Of a DNA stretch of 64,000 nt, positions 1 through 7,469 are shown piece by piece. The notes under the pieces are model-generated. The model saw only the letters and a program-made list of their open reading frames with translations. It had not been told where the DNA came from and searched no databases. The stretch's first letter is position 1. Each line of letters opens with the position of its first letter. A program made the position numbers and the translations under genes. The DNA is from Bacillus pumilus. GTDB lineage: Bacteria > Bacillota > Bacilli > Bacillales > Bacillaceae. The stretch spans positions 310,001 through 374,000 of the forward strand of contig NZ_CP047089.1 in NCBI RefSeq assembly GCF_009937765.1, given 5' to 3'.

Positions 1-1
1 T

Positions 2-100
2 TTAAGTGCATTAGCGATGAATGATCCAGAAAGAACCAAACCACGTTTAGATCAAATCAATCATATGTTAACGAAAATGAGTTATCACACAACACATTAG
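2..100 (+). CDS. C-terminal end of an unidentified protein (partial)
   Basis: An open frame enters from the left edge and stops at a TAG at 98-100, giving the last 32 residues (ends KMSYHTTH). The piece is too short to assign to a family. Its position just ahead of a catabolic operon that carries a palindromic operator makes a transcriptional regulator the natural guess, but that is inference only. Confidence 0.6.
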   Translation, partial: LSALAMNDPERTKPRLDQINHMLTKMSYHTTH

Positions 101-130
101 TCGTGTGATAACTCATTTTTTATTTTTTTG
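75..130 (+). terminator. Rho-independent terminator of the upstream gene
   Basis: A 16-bp stem (75-90 with 103-118) around a 12-nt loop is followed by a long T-rich stretch. The hairpin overlaps the last codons and the stop codon of the partial gene. Confidence 0.85.
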
Positions 131-142
131 AAAGCGCTTTAC
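128..142 (+). promoter_or_regulatory. cre-like CcpA site
   Basis: TTGAAAGCGCTTTAC matches the cre consensus WTGNAANCGNWNNCW except at the conserved C near the 3' end. It overlaps the -35 position that goes with TATGAT at 161-166, so CcpA binding would be expected to repress the following operon. Site and spacing are seen; regulation is inferred. Confidence 0.5.
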
Positions 143-175
143 TATTTGAAAATGAGGTGGTATGATCATATCACA

Positions 176-195
176 AAAGTAATATATATTACTTT
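176..195. promoter_or_regulatory. Perfect 20-bp palindrome, candidate operator
   Basis: AAAGTAATATATATTACTTT is an uninterrupted perfect palindrome lying just downstream of the likely -10 (TATGAT, 161-166) and 48 bases before the first gene of the operon. Position and symmetry fit a dimeric repressor site, possibly for the regulator whose end lies at 2-100. No known consensus is recognised. Confidence 0.5.
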
Positions 196-243
196 AAATA
201 AATTAAATGTAATGAATATAACTCAAAGGGGATGATGGAAACA

Positions 244-915
244 ATGAGTACTGTTCATTTCGTGTCAAATGATCTTATAGCTAGGGCAAGAAAGCTTAAC
301 TCGACCTTGCTGTCAGATGTGATGGGATGCACCGGCGCGATGGATCATCAAATCAAACCAGTGGCGAGAGGCATGAATATCGTCGGCACAGCTTTTACCG
401 TGAGCTTACGGCCAGGGGATAATTTGTTTCTTCACCAAGCGATTTATTCTGCGCAAGTAGGCGATATACTCATCGTTGATGGGAAAGATCATAAGGGTCA
501 TGCATATTTAGGGGAATTGATGGCAGGTGCTGCAAAGGCTGTAGGGATAGAAGGAATCGTGATCGACGGTCTTGTCCGCGATAAAGTCGCTTTAGAGGAA
601 TTAGCTTTTCCAATCTATAGTAAGGGATTCATGCCGAATGGACCCTTTAAAGATGGGCCTGGTGAATTGAATGAAATCATCTCGTGTGGAGGGGTCAAAG
701 TATCACCAGGTGACTTGGTCGTTGCAGATGATGATGGAGTAGTGATTGTCCCGAAGGAGAAAGCAGAAGAGATGCTGTCTCTGGCTGAAGAGAAACAAGC
801 ATATGAACATCAAAGATTAAAAACCATTCAACATTATATAAGCGAAGAAAAGCAGGATATCAGTCTCCTAGCACCTGCATGGCTAGAGGGCAAAATGAAA
901 AAATTCCAAGGATAG
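244..915 (+). CDS. RraA/HMG-aldolase family protein
   Basis: A 223-residue member of the RraA-like family (4-hydroxy-4-methyl-2-oxoglutarate / 4-carboxy-4-hydroxy-2-oxoadipate aldolase type). The family core is visible: LSDVMG near the N-terminus, GELMAGAAKAVGIEGIVIDG followed by VRD in the middle, and the late SPGDLVVADDDGVVIVP segment. True RraA inhibits RNase E, but the catabolic neighbours favour an aldolase or decarboxylase acting on a small oxo-acid. ATGs at 232 and 235 sit almost on the ribosome-binding site (AAAGGGG, 225-231), so the ATG at 244 is preferred. First gene of an operon with the next three; the substrate is unknown. Confidence 0.8.
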   Translation: MSTVHFVSNDLIARARKLNSTLLSDVMGCTGAMDHQIKPVARGMNIVGTAFTVSLRPGDNLFLHQAIYSAQVGDILIVDGKDHKGHAYLGELMAGAAKAVGIEGIVIDGLVRDKVALEELAFPIYSKGFMPNGPFKDGPGELNEIISCGGVKVSPGDLVVADDDGVVIVPKEKAEEMLSLAEEKQAYEHQRLKTIQHYISEEKQDISLLAPAWLEGKMKKFQG

Positions 916-927
916 GGGGGATCTGTG

Positions 928-1803
928 ATGAAGATAGGCTTTATCGGTTATGGAGAAGCGGCATATGAGCTGTCAACGGGATTGAAAACAGAAGGATTAA
1001 ATCATTTTTATGCGTATGATGTACTATTACAGAATGAGAAACTAGCTGGAACAATCCAAGAAAAAGCAGCTCGTACAGGCGTAGAATTAACAAATAATGT
1101 GAATGAAGTCATTGAGAAATCTGACATTATCATTGCGGCTGTGCCAGCGAATAAAACCTTAGAAGTGGCTCAATCGGTATTAGGAAGTTTGAAAAAAAAT
1201 CAAGTATATGTGGACGTATCGGCATCAACTCCAGACATCAAAAAACAAGTGGCAGACGAAATGAAAAAGCAAGAAGCTCTATTTGTAGATGCCGCCATGC
1301 TAGGGCCTCTCCCAGTTAACAAACATAAGGTTCCGATCACGGCAAGCGGTAGTGGAACAGATCGATTCATCGAATTAACGAAAGAATACGGTATGAATAT
1401 TACAAAAATCAGTGATCAGCCAGGAGATGCTTCAGCCTTAAAGCTAATACGAAGCATTTATATGAAAGGGATTGTCGCTTTACTCATTGAATTTTTGGAA
1501 ATTTCTAAAAAATATAATGTCGAAGATCAAGCAATTTCTTCACTAAGCGAAACGCTGGACAGCAAAAGTTTTGAAGAGACGATGAATCGTCTTGTAACAG
1601 GAAGTGCCTTACATGCAAAAAGAAGGGCGATCGAATTACTTGGCTCTATTGAAATGCTGGATTCAGCTCATATTGATGCGAGCATGTCACGGGCAGCACA
1701 ACAGAAGCTAGAGAAATTAGCAGACTTTCAATTCGTTGAACGGTTTAATGGGAAAAAACCCGCCAGCTGGGAAGAAGTCATTGATGTGATACAGCAAGGG
1801 TGA
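928..1803 (+). CDS. NAD(P)-dependent 3-hydroxyacid/6-phosphogluconate-type dehydrogenase
   Basis: A 291-residue oxidoreductase. The N-terminal Rossmann fold starts with IGFIGYGEAA (GxGxxA type), followed by DIIIAAVPANKT and a substrate-loop segment VDVSASTPD. The C-terminal half is helical and looks like the DUF1932 domain that replaces the usual beta-hydroxyacid dehydrogenase C-terminus; KLIRSIYMKG carries the expected catalytic-type lysine. Start chosen at the ATG 7 nt after AGGGGGG rather than the GTG at 925. It lies 12 bases after the aldolase gene and probably oxidises a hydroxy-acid made or used by it. Substrate unknown. Confidence 0.8.
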   Translation: MKIGFIGYGEAAYELSTGLKTEGLNHFYAYDVLLQNEKLAGTIQEKAARTGVELTNNVNEVIEKSDIIIAAVPANKTLEVAQSVLGSLKKNQVYVDVSASTPDIKKQVADEMKKQEALFVDAAMLGPLPVNKHKVPITASGSGTDRFIELTKEYGMNITKISDQPGDASALKLIRSIYMKGIVALLIEFLEISKKYNVEDQAISSLSETLDSKSFEETMNRLVTGSALHAKRRAIELLGSIEMLDSAHIDASMSRAAQQKLEKLADFQFVERFNGKKPASWEEVIDVIQQG

Positions 1804-1807
1804 TCTT

Positions 1808-1821
1808 TGTAAGCGTTTTAT
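1808..1821 (+). promoter_or_regulatory. Second cre-like site, upstream of the permease gene
   Basis: TGTAAGCGTTTTAT matches the cre core except for one position, the same A-for-C as the first site. It lies between the dehydrogenase stop codon and the permease start, so it could act as a roadblock or control an internal promoter. Confidence 0.4.
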
Positions 1822-1848
1822 TATATGAAGAGGAGGCGAAGAAACGAC

Positions 1849-3183
1849 ATGGGTTTTATTGCATTGATTGTATTCATAGCCGTCATCATTATATGGAATG
1901 TCATCGTGAAACGAAATATGGGAGAAGCCATGCTGTTGGGCTTTAGTGCAACCACTTTGTTTGGTGGAATGGATGCGCTTAGACTGTTCTGGGATGGTTT
2001 ACTATTTGCATCCACTTATGAGGTGCTTTATGCAGCCGTTGCGTTTGTATTCATGGCTTATTTAATCGAGAAGCTGGAATTAATTCACGCACTCTTGCGC
2101 ATCCTGAATTCGGTCATCGGTAGACTTCCAGGTGGCGCAGCTTATATGAGTACGTTAGGTTCAGCAGTGTTAGGTGCTCTTTCAGGTTCAAATTCTGCAA
2201 ATACAGCTGCCACTGGCTCTATTACGGCTTCTTGGATGATTAAATCAGGATGGAGCCGAACCCATACGGCCACGATTCTAGCCGGGAATGGCGGACTTGG
2301 AGCCGCGCTGCCTCCAAACTCTTCTATGTTTATCATGCTCGGCTTTGCACCAGTTGCAGCCCTTGTCTCTGAAGGAGATTTATATATTGCTCTTTTAATA
2401 GGAGGACTGTATCAAGTCATATACCGGTTTATTTTGGTGTATATTCTGGTGAAAAAGAATAAAATCCAAGCGATGCCGCCAGATGATATTGTTCCCTTTA
2501 GAGAAGCTGTGAAACAGGGATGGAAATCGATTTTTATTTTTTTTGGTGCCTTGATCCCGATCATCATCACAATTGGTCCGCTGGCAAACTACTTAAAAAG
2601 TAATCCAAATATTGGACCAGAGGCCATGGATCAAATTTCTTTAATTACGTGGATTCCAATCCTCATGATGCTGATTAGTTTAACAATTGGAAGAAAAAAG
2701 GCGTCTGCACTAGATTGGTCTCAGTTTTTCAAGTCGGCCATTCCTAAGTTTACAACGATTGGGGCCTTGATGCTGTTTGCTGTTGCTGCTAGTCAGGTGC
2801 TTGCTGAATTAGGACTCGCAGAAGATTTGACGCAAATCACATCAGTACTTGCCATTCCGAAGTGGCTTATGGTGCTCATTGTTGGTGTTCTTGTCACGCT
2901 GGTGGCTGGACCATTATCTTCAACTGCCACATTAACCGCTGTTGGGCTTGTCTCATTCTCAGCTTTAATCTCAGTCGGAGTAGATCCGGTTGTCGCGGTT
3001 GTCGCCATTCTAGCCTTTTCATCAACAGAAGGCGCTTCCCCGCCTGCATCAGGATCCATTTTCATCGCTTCTGGTCTTGCAGGAGCCCATCCGGAGAAAA
3101 CATTTATTCCGCTCATTCTTTACTATATGCTGCCGATTGTAGGAATTGGCTGGCTCATCGGAATGGAAATACTTCCAGTATAG
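1849..3183 (+). CDS. Large multi-span permease (TRAP/DctM-like organic acid transporter)
   Basis: A 444-residue, very hydrophobic protein with about 11-12 predicted membrane spans. Small-residue loops (LSGSNSANTAATGS, STEGASPPASGS) resemble the re-entrant substrate loops of the DctM/ion-transporter superfamily. The ATG at 1849 follows AGGAGG (1831-1836); the ATG at 1825 has no ribosome-binding site. No DctP-type binding protein is encoded here, so a tripartite TRAP system is not established. Together with the aldolase and dehydrogenase it probably imports the operon's carboxylate substrate. Confidence 0.7.
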   Translation: MGFIALIVFIAVIIIWNVIVKRNMGEAMLLGFSATTLFGGMDALRLFWDGLLFASTYEVLYAAVAFVFMAYLIEKLELIHALLRILNSVIGRLPGGAAYMSTLGSAVLGALSGSNSANTAATGSITASWMIKSGWSRTHTATILAGNGGLGAALPPNSSMFIMLGFAPVAALVSEGDLYIALLIGGLYQVIYRFILVYILVKKNKIQAMPPDDIVPFREAVKQGWKSIFIFFGALIPIIITIGPLANYLKSNPNIGPEAMDQISLITWIPILMMLISLTIGRKKASALDWSQFFKSAIPKFTTIGALMLFAVAASQVLAELGLAEDLTQITSVLAIPKWLMVLIVGVLVTLVAGPLSSTATLTAVGLVSFSALISVGVDPVVAVVAILAFSSTEGASPPASGSIFIASGLAGAHPEKTFIPLILYYMLPIVGIGWLIGMEILPV

Positions 3184-3196
3184 AAAGGAGTCACAC

Positions 3197-3463
3197 ATGA
3201 CAGCATTGATGGAATGTTTATTTAAAGTGCTGCTTGTCCTTTTCTTAACGTCAGGTACCATGTTGGTATTCGGTCAAATACTTGGGATTCTCTTGCAAAA
3301 TGGAGATTTGATCATAGCAAGTACGAACCTATTCAAAAATCCAACACTGGTGTTAAGCGCTTTTTTTAGTCTTGTCGGTTTCTCTCTTCATTATATTCCT
3401 GAAAAGAAAGATACATCATTTAGCGATCAACCATCAGCATCAGCTGGTGATTCGGTCAAATAA
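3197..3463 (+). CDS. Small two-span membrane protein, likely permease partner
   Basis: An 88-residue protein with two hydrophobic segments (residues about 8-30 and 47-65) and a polar serine/aspartate tail. It starts 13 bases after the permease stop with a strong AAAGGAG 6 nt before ATG. Its place and topology suggest an accessory subunit analogous to DctQ, but it is shorter than that family and I recognise no named domain. Last gene of the operon. Confidence 0.7.
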   Translation: MTALMECLFKVLLVLFLTSGTMLVFGQILGILLQNGDLIIASTNLFKNPTLVLSAFFSLVGFSLHYIPEKKDTSFSDQPSASAGDSVK

Positions 3464-3469
3464 GCGTCA

Positions 3470-3503
3470 AAAGCTGGATTCAGTTGGTGAATTCAGCTTT
3501 TTT
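3470..3503 (+). terminator. Terminator of the catabolic operon
   Basis: AAAGCTGGATTC and GAATTCAGCTTT form an 11-12 bp stem with a 7-nt loop, followed by a T run. Confidence 0.85.
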
Positions 3504-3637
3504 GTGCGTGTGGAATAGGTATAAAAACCCAATACCGACGATTCATTTTTCGTTGAATTCGTTTTCAATCATATGCCTCTTGTGCTAGGAAATGGTAACA
3601 TGACGGAGGACTATTTGAGGAATAGAGGTGTTTGACG

Positions 3638-4036
3638 ATGTCTGGAGCTATCATCGGTTATACAACAGCCTTGTATTCGTTAAAGGCAGACATATCCATA
3701 AAAAAAGAACAAATCATAGAACTGACCATGTGTCGAAAAGAAATAAAAGAAGCAAAGTCTGCTCTGGCAGATGCTAACAAGAAAATGACTCATCCAGATC
3801 TGACATCACAGACATGGTTTGGTTATCTTGCAGATACGTTTGATGACATTCGAGACGAGATGGCATCCGCCAGTCAAGAGATAAAAAGTGTACAGATCAC
3901 CAATCTAGTGAACCGAATTGATGAAAGAATCAGCGACTTAAAATCAGAGATCCATTCATTAGAACATGAAATTCATTCGGTTGAAAGAAAAATAGAGAAA
4001 GAAAAGCAGAAACAACTGGAAGAAAAAAGAGGGTAG
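3638..4036 (+). CDS. ywqH: YwqH-like (DUF5082) LXG-toxin accessory protein
   Basis: A 132-residue, mostly alpha-helical protein with a long charged coiled-coil C-terminal half (DERISDLKSEIHSLEHEIHS onward). Size, helical makeup and place as the first of three genes ending in an LXG protein match YwqH of the B. subtilis ywqHIJ module. Such small partners are thought to bind the LXG domain and aid export by the type VII (Esx/YukE) pathway. The ATG at 3638 has AGAGGTG upstream; a TTG at 3632 is less likely. Confidence 0.75.
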   Translation: MSGAIIGYTTALYSLKADISIKKEQIIELTMCRKEIKEAKSALADANKKMTHPDLTSQTWFGYLADTFDDIRDEMASASQEIKSVQITNLVNRIDERISDLKSEIHSLEHEIHSVERKIEKEKQKQLEEKRG

Positions 4037-4040
4037 TCAC

Positions 4041-4319
4041 ATGAGCAGAGAAATTAAAATAGATGCCAGTCAGGTCAAACGAGTATTACAGCATGCAAAA
4101 CAATCAGGCGCTCAAATGAATGCAACACATCCAACAACCATCAAAGGGAGAAATCAGCTCCTGACGGCAGACACATTAGAAAAAATCAATCAGCAGCTAA
4201 ACGAATTAAGTACATCCTACATAGGCATTCTTCAGAAACAACTTGTACAAACAGAACAAGCGGTGAACACCATGATCGAAACGGACAAGGCGCTTGCTTC
4301 CAGCAGTAAAAGAAAATAA
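4041..4319 (+). CDS. ywqI: YwqI-like (DUF5344) LXG-toxin accessory protein
   Basis: A 92-residue alpha-helical protein of WXG100 size. It lacks a WXG motif but matches the YwqI type by size, the central YIGILQKQL segment and gene order. It begins four bases after the preceding stop codon. It probably forms a helical complex with the LXG domain of the next protein as a targeting partner for type VII secretion. Confidence 0.75.
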   Translation: MSREIKIDASQVKRVLQHAKQSGAQMNATHPTTIKGRNQLLTADTLEKINQQLNELSTSYIGILQKQLVQTEQAVNTMIETDKALASSSKRK

Positions 4320-4330
4320 AGGAGAACGCA

Positions 4331-5866
4331 ATGAAAACCCTTGACGCTTTTGCGCTAATAAACGGAATTGACCAAACGCTGAATACATTAAAGCAGCAAT
4401 CACAACAGATTAGCTCTATAGAAAAACAAATCCAACAGATCATTTCACTTGATGGCGCACTAAAGGGAGAGGCGGGACAAGCCATCCGGTCCTTTTATAC
4501 AGAATGTCATATTCCCTTCCTACAATTCTTTCAGGTCGTCATTGAGGAATACAGCACTGCGCTGAAAAACACAAAGCAGGCGCTTCATGCACTTGAATCA
4601 AATCAAAACGGCTTTATATCACAAGCATTTATTGAACACGAACTTGATCAAGGATTAAAAAAAGCTGAACGAACGATTTCTGAAATCGTATCAGAGGTGA
4701 ACCACGCCATCGGCAGAATTGGTCATATTGTTCATTTGCCGAATGTAGACGAATCAACTTTTCAGCAAAACTATCAAAAAGCGTGGCTCGAGACCTCAAG
4801 AACCATTGGTCTGCTTCATGCATTTGACAGAGAGCAGACAAGCGCTTTGCAAGAAACAAAAAGTTCCCTTCAAACAATGAAGCAATACATCAATACGTTA
4901 AGTGCCATGTTCACCGGCCCAAAAATCGACATCACGAGCTATCAAAAAGGGTCTATTTTCAAAAATGGAAAAGAAGAAAAAATAAGCAGCACCATCAGTG
5001 GGTTGAATGACAAAATAGACAACCCGAAAGACAACCCGATGATGATCATGCTGAAGAAGTTGAGAGAGAAAGAACGGACGAATGTGGAGACGGTTGTTCG
5101 GGAAACACCGTCTAGTAAAATCAATCAGACCACCTTGACCTTAAATGGAAAAGTATACAACATAAATGAGTATAAAAAGATCAACTTTGAACATGCCAAA
5201 ACGGTTGACGTCATGCGAGACGGAATGCTGTATCGGTTACGAATATCAGAAAAAAACAAAGTAACGATTGAGAGCGTTAAACCGATTTCTGAAGTGAAAA
5301 CAGGCGATCAACCCCCAAATATCTTAAATACAGCGGTTGAATTTACCGGAATAAACGACGCAATTCGGGTTATTACAGGAAGAGATCCAATAACAGGTGA
5401 TAAAGTCGCGAATATGGATCGTTTGGTATCAGGGGTGTACATGGTTCCAAGCACCAACATTGTTAAAGTAGGAAAATATGTTTTTAAAATTATTAAAGGG
5501 GAGAAAGTAGCTAAGAGGGTTGAGAAGACAGCAAAGGGTATTGGAAAAGGAGAACAATTATTAGATAAAGTTAAAACATATGAACAAGCTAGAAATAAAA
5601 CAGTAGACATAGTTGGAGACCTAGGACCCAATTCACAACCATATACAGGTACGCTTAAGTCGAGTGCTGGATATGGTAAAGTTGTTGGTAGACAGTCCGC
5701 TGACGGAAAAGTAAGATGGAGATTAGATTATGACCCTAAAAAGGGACCACATATAAATATTGAAGATTTTCGTAATGGTAAAGGGGCGAATGCCCGAAAG
5801 ATTGCTATTCCATTTGAGGGTAATGAAAACACTTTTAAATCTTTATTAAAACATTTGAATAGATAA
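4331..5866 (+). CDS. LXG-domain polymorphic toxin (YwqJ-like) with variable C-terminal toxin domain
   Basis: A 511-residue secreted toxin. Residues 1 to about 210 form the helical LXG targeting domain; a linker follows to about residue 380 (a basic KVGKYVFKIIKGEK segment marks its end). The last 80 or so residues hold the toxin domain, with GKVVGRQSADGKVRWRLDYD and then KGPHINIEDFRNGKG. That tail resembles the group annotated as polymorphic toxin type 24, thought to be a nuclease; I am moderately sure of this. The B. subtilis relative YwqJ ends in a deaminase domain instead. From about 5455 the DNA becomes more AT-rich, as expected where toxin tails are exchanged. Export would need the type VII apparatus encoded elsewhere. 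Confidence 0.85.
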   Translation: MKTLDAFALINGIDQTLNTLKQQSQQISSIEKQIQQIISLDGALKGEAGQAIRSFYTECHIPFLQFFQVVIEEYSTALKNTKQALHALESNQNGFISQAFIEHELDQGLKKAERTISEIVSEVNHAIGRIGHIVHLPNVDESTFQQNYQKAWLETSRTIGLLHAFDREQTSALQETKSSLQTMKQYINTLSAMFTGPKIDITSYQKGSIFKNGKEEKISSTISGLNDKIDNPKDNPMMIMLKKLREKERTNVETVVRETPSSKINQTTLTLNGKVYNINEYKKINFEHAKTVDVMRDGMLYRLRISEKNKVTIESVKPISEVKTGDQPPNILNTAVEFTGINDAIRVITGRDPITGDKVANMDRLVSGVYMVPSTNIVKVGKYVFKIIKGEKVAKRVEKTAKGIGKGEQLLDKVKTYEQARNKTVDIVGDLGPNSQPYTGTLKSSAGYGKVVGRQSADGKVRWRLDYDPKKGPHINIEDFRNGKGANARKIAIPFEGNENTFKSLLKHLNR

Positions 5867-5877
5867 GGAGATTTTAG

Positions 5878-6273
5878 ATGAGTTTATTAGATGAGTGTAT
5901 TGAGGTACTAGGTGAGGATGTACATATTTTATATAAAGGTAATAGAGAGCAAATATTAAATGATTTTGAAAATTCCTTTCCATTTGCTGATTGGGGGCAA
6001 ATTGAATGGAAGAAAGTATCTTCTTATGAGCAAGTGGATACATTCGATGAAATACGATCCTTTTTAAATCAAAAACTGAATGAGTACAGTGATATTGTTT
6101 ATGTAATTTGGGATGAAGGGACATTGCCAATTATTCAAACTGCTTTAGATAAAGTATTTGAAGCTATAGATGATGTTACAGCTGTCAGTTTTGATACGTG
6201 GATTTTTTCCCCATCTTCTGGATATGCGATTGAAGTTTTTCATGATGGTGAAGTAAAAGTAGGATTAAAATAG
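5878..6273 (+). CDS. Likely cognate immunity protein for the LXG toxin
   Basis: A 131-residue acidic cytoplasmic protein (MSLLDECIEVLGEDVHILYK; NSFPFADWGQIEW) starting 11 bases after the toxin stop, with ribosome-binding site AAGGAG. It resembles small proteins annotated as contact-dependent-inhibition toxin immunity proteins. Acidity, AT-rich composition and position directly after the toxin tail all fit an inhibitor that protects the producer. No catalytic residues are recognisable. Confidence 0.75.
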   Translation: MSLLDECIEVLGEDVHILYKGNREQILNDFENSFPFADWGQIEWKKVSSYEQVDTFDEIRSFLNQKLNEYSDIVYVIWDEGTLPIIQTALDKVFEAIDDVTAVSFDTWIFSPSSGYAIEVFHDGEVKVGLK

Positions 6274-6282
6274 AATAGATGC

Positions 6283-6321
6283 ACCCTCAAAGAATTAATT
6301 TGAGTCTCTTTGAGGGTTTTG
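6283..6321 (+). terminator. Terminator after the immunity gene
   Basis: ACCCTCAAAG and CTTTGAGGGT form a 10-bp stem with a 15-nt loop and a short T run. Confidence 0.7.
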
Positions 6322-6517
6322 AAATGTTTCTATGAATGGTCATTCTAAGTTTGAACAATATATCTGGTTTTACTTTTTTCTTTGCTAATCAATCCGGCCC
6401 ACAGACAATCATCACTATTTGACTTACTACAAGCATTTTAACTTACCCTGTGCTGAAGAACTTTCTGAAAAGTACCAAGTTAGGGGTGAAAACAAAGAAG
6501 TAAAAAGGGTGATCATA

Positions 6518-6880
6518 TTGAAAATAAAAAAAATAAACTGGATTTCACAAGAAGCCTCAGAAGCTGAAGTGATTGTAACAGATGGCGATCTGGAAATAAT
6601 GTGTTTTGCTCAACCATTAAATTACCATGAAGAAAATGAACTATTAGAGCCTATTTATTGTTTAGATGTCTCAAACTTAGTGAAAGCTGAATTGTCAGAG
6701 TTTAGAATTGAAAAATTAGATGATCATTTTAGTTATAGTTTCTTAGGACAATTAATTGATAAGCGTGATGAAAAAGTGAGAGTAGGCGGACTTTTATTAG
6801 AACTGGATTACAATATACCAGGAGATATAAATGAAGGCGATTTTATAAGTTTTAATTGCCAACGATTAGATGTTTATTAG
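6518..6880 (+). CDS. Unknown acidic protein in the toxin/immunity locus
   Basis: A 120-residue protein if the TTG at 6518 is used; it follows AAAGGGTG by 7 nt. The frame stays open back to 6419 but has no ribosome-binding site there. It is acidic and beta-rich with no motif I recognise. AT-rich composition and its place between one immunity gene and a SUKH gene suggest an orphan immunity protein, but this is position only. Confidence 0.55.
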   Translation: MKIKKINWISQEASEAEVIVTDGDLEIMCFAQPLNYHEENELLEPIYCLDVSNLVKAELSEFRIEKLDDHFSYSFLGQLIDKRDEKVRVGGLLLELDYNIPGDINEGDFISFNCQRLDVY

Positions 6881-6920
6881 TAGAAGGTGAAGTCTTAAGA
6901 GTATCGGAGGCTCTCAAATT

Positions 6921-7313
6921 ATGATCAATTTCCTTCAAAACCCAAACAATCACCTGAACGAATCAGCAAGTGACAAACAAATCAAAAAGGCAGAATCCCA
7001 ACTAAACATGGTGCTGCCTCATGCTCATAAGACCTTACTTAAACAGACAAATGGATGTTCCGTTGGAGGCGATGTCCTACTATATGGCACTGAGGACCTT
7101 GCGGAACGCAATGCAACGTGGGAAGTTCATCATTATGCCAACGGCTATGTAGCCATTGGCGACGATGGTGGCGGACAAGTATTTCTCATGCGTCAGACCG
7201 AAGAAGAAAAACGCGTATGGATTGTGGACGCTGGTGTGATGGACCCTCAGCATGCAGAGTTGGTGACGGAAAACTTGCTGGAGTGGGTGAGTGGAGGATG
7301 TATCGTTGAATGA
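6921..7313 (+). CDS. SUKH (SMI1/KNR4) superfamily immunity protein
   Basis: A 130-residue protein with the SUKH pattern: an N-terminal helix (SDKQIKKAESQLN), LPHAHKTLLKQTNGC, then GYVAIGDDGGGQVFLM, a typical glycine-rich SMI1/KNR4 segment, and a short C-terminal helix. In bacteria this family mostly neutralises polymorphic nuclease or deaminase toxins. No matching toxin is adjacent, so it looks like an orphan immunity gene retained at the tip of the module against toxins of related strains. Confidence 0.8.
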   Translation: MINFLQNPNNHLNESASDKQIKKAESQLNMVLPHAHKTLLKQTNGCSVGGDVLLYGTEDLAERNATWEVHHYANGYVAIGDDGGGQVFLMRQTEEEKRVWIVDAGVMDPQHAELVTENLLEWVSGGCIVE

Positions 7314-7370
7314 ACACGGCTTTCAAATGTATGAATCACTGAAAAGTAAAACTGAATCATCCAACTGAAC

Positions 7371-7403
7371 GCTCTGTGACGTCAAATGTCATGGAGCTTT
7401 TTT
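7371..7403 (+). terminator. Terminator at the right end of the toxin module
   Basis: GCTCTGTGAC pairs with GTCATGGAGC (10 bp, two G-U pairs) around a 7-nt loop and is followed by six T. Confidence 0.8.
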
Positions 7404-7426
7404 AATGATCTCTTCGATTCTCCCCG

Positions 7427-7435
7427 TGTTATAAT
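7427..7435 (+). promoter_or_regulatory. Extended -10 promoter of lipL
   Basis: TGTTATAAT is a consensus extended -10 element ending 34 bases before the chosen lipL start. The -35 region is poor, as is common for this promoter type. Confidence 0.5.
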
Positions 7436-7469
7436 AAACACAGTTTATGAACGAGAGGATATGCAGGAC

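Noticed and set aside
2862-3200. Plus-strand frame of 112 codons inside the permease gene
   Set aside because: It lies in another frame of a clear membrane protein, is Cys/His-rich nonsense in composition and has no ribosome-binding site.
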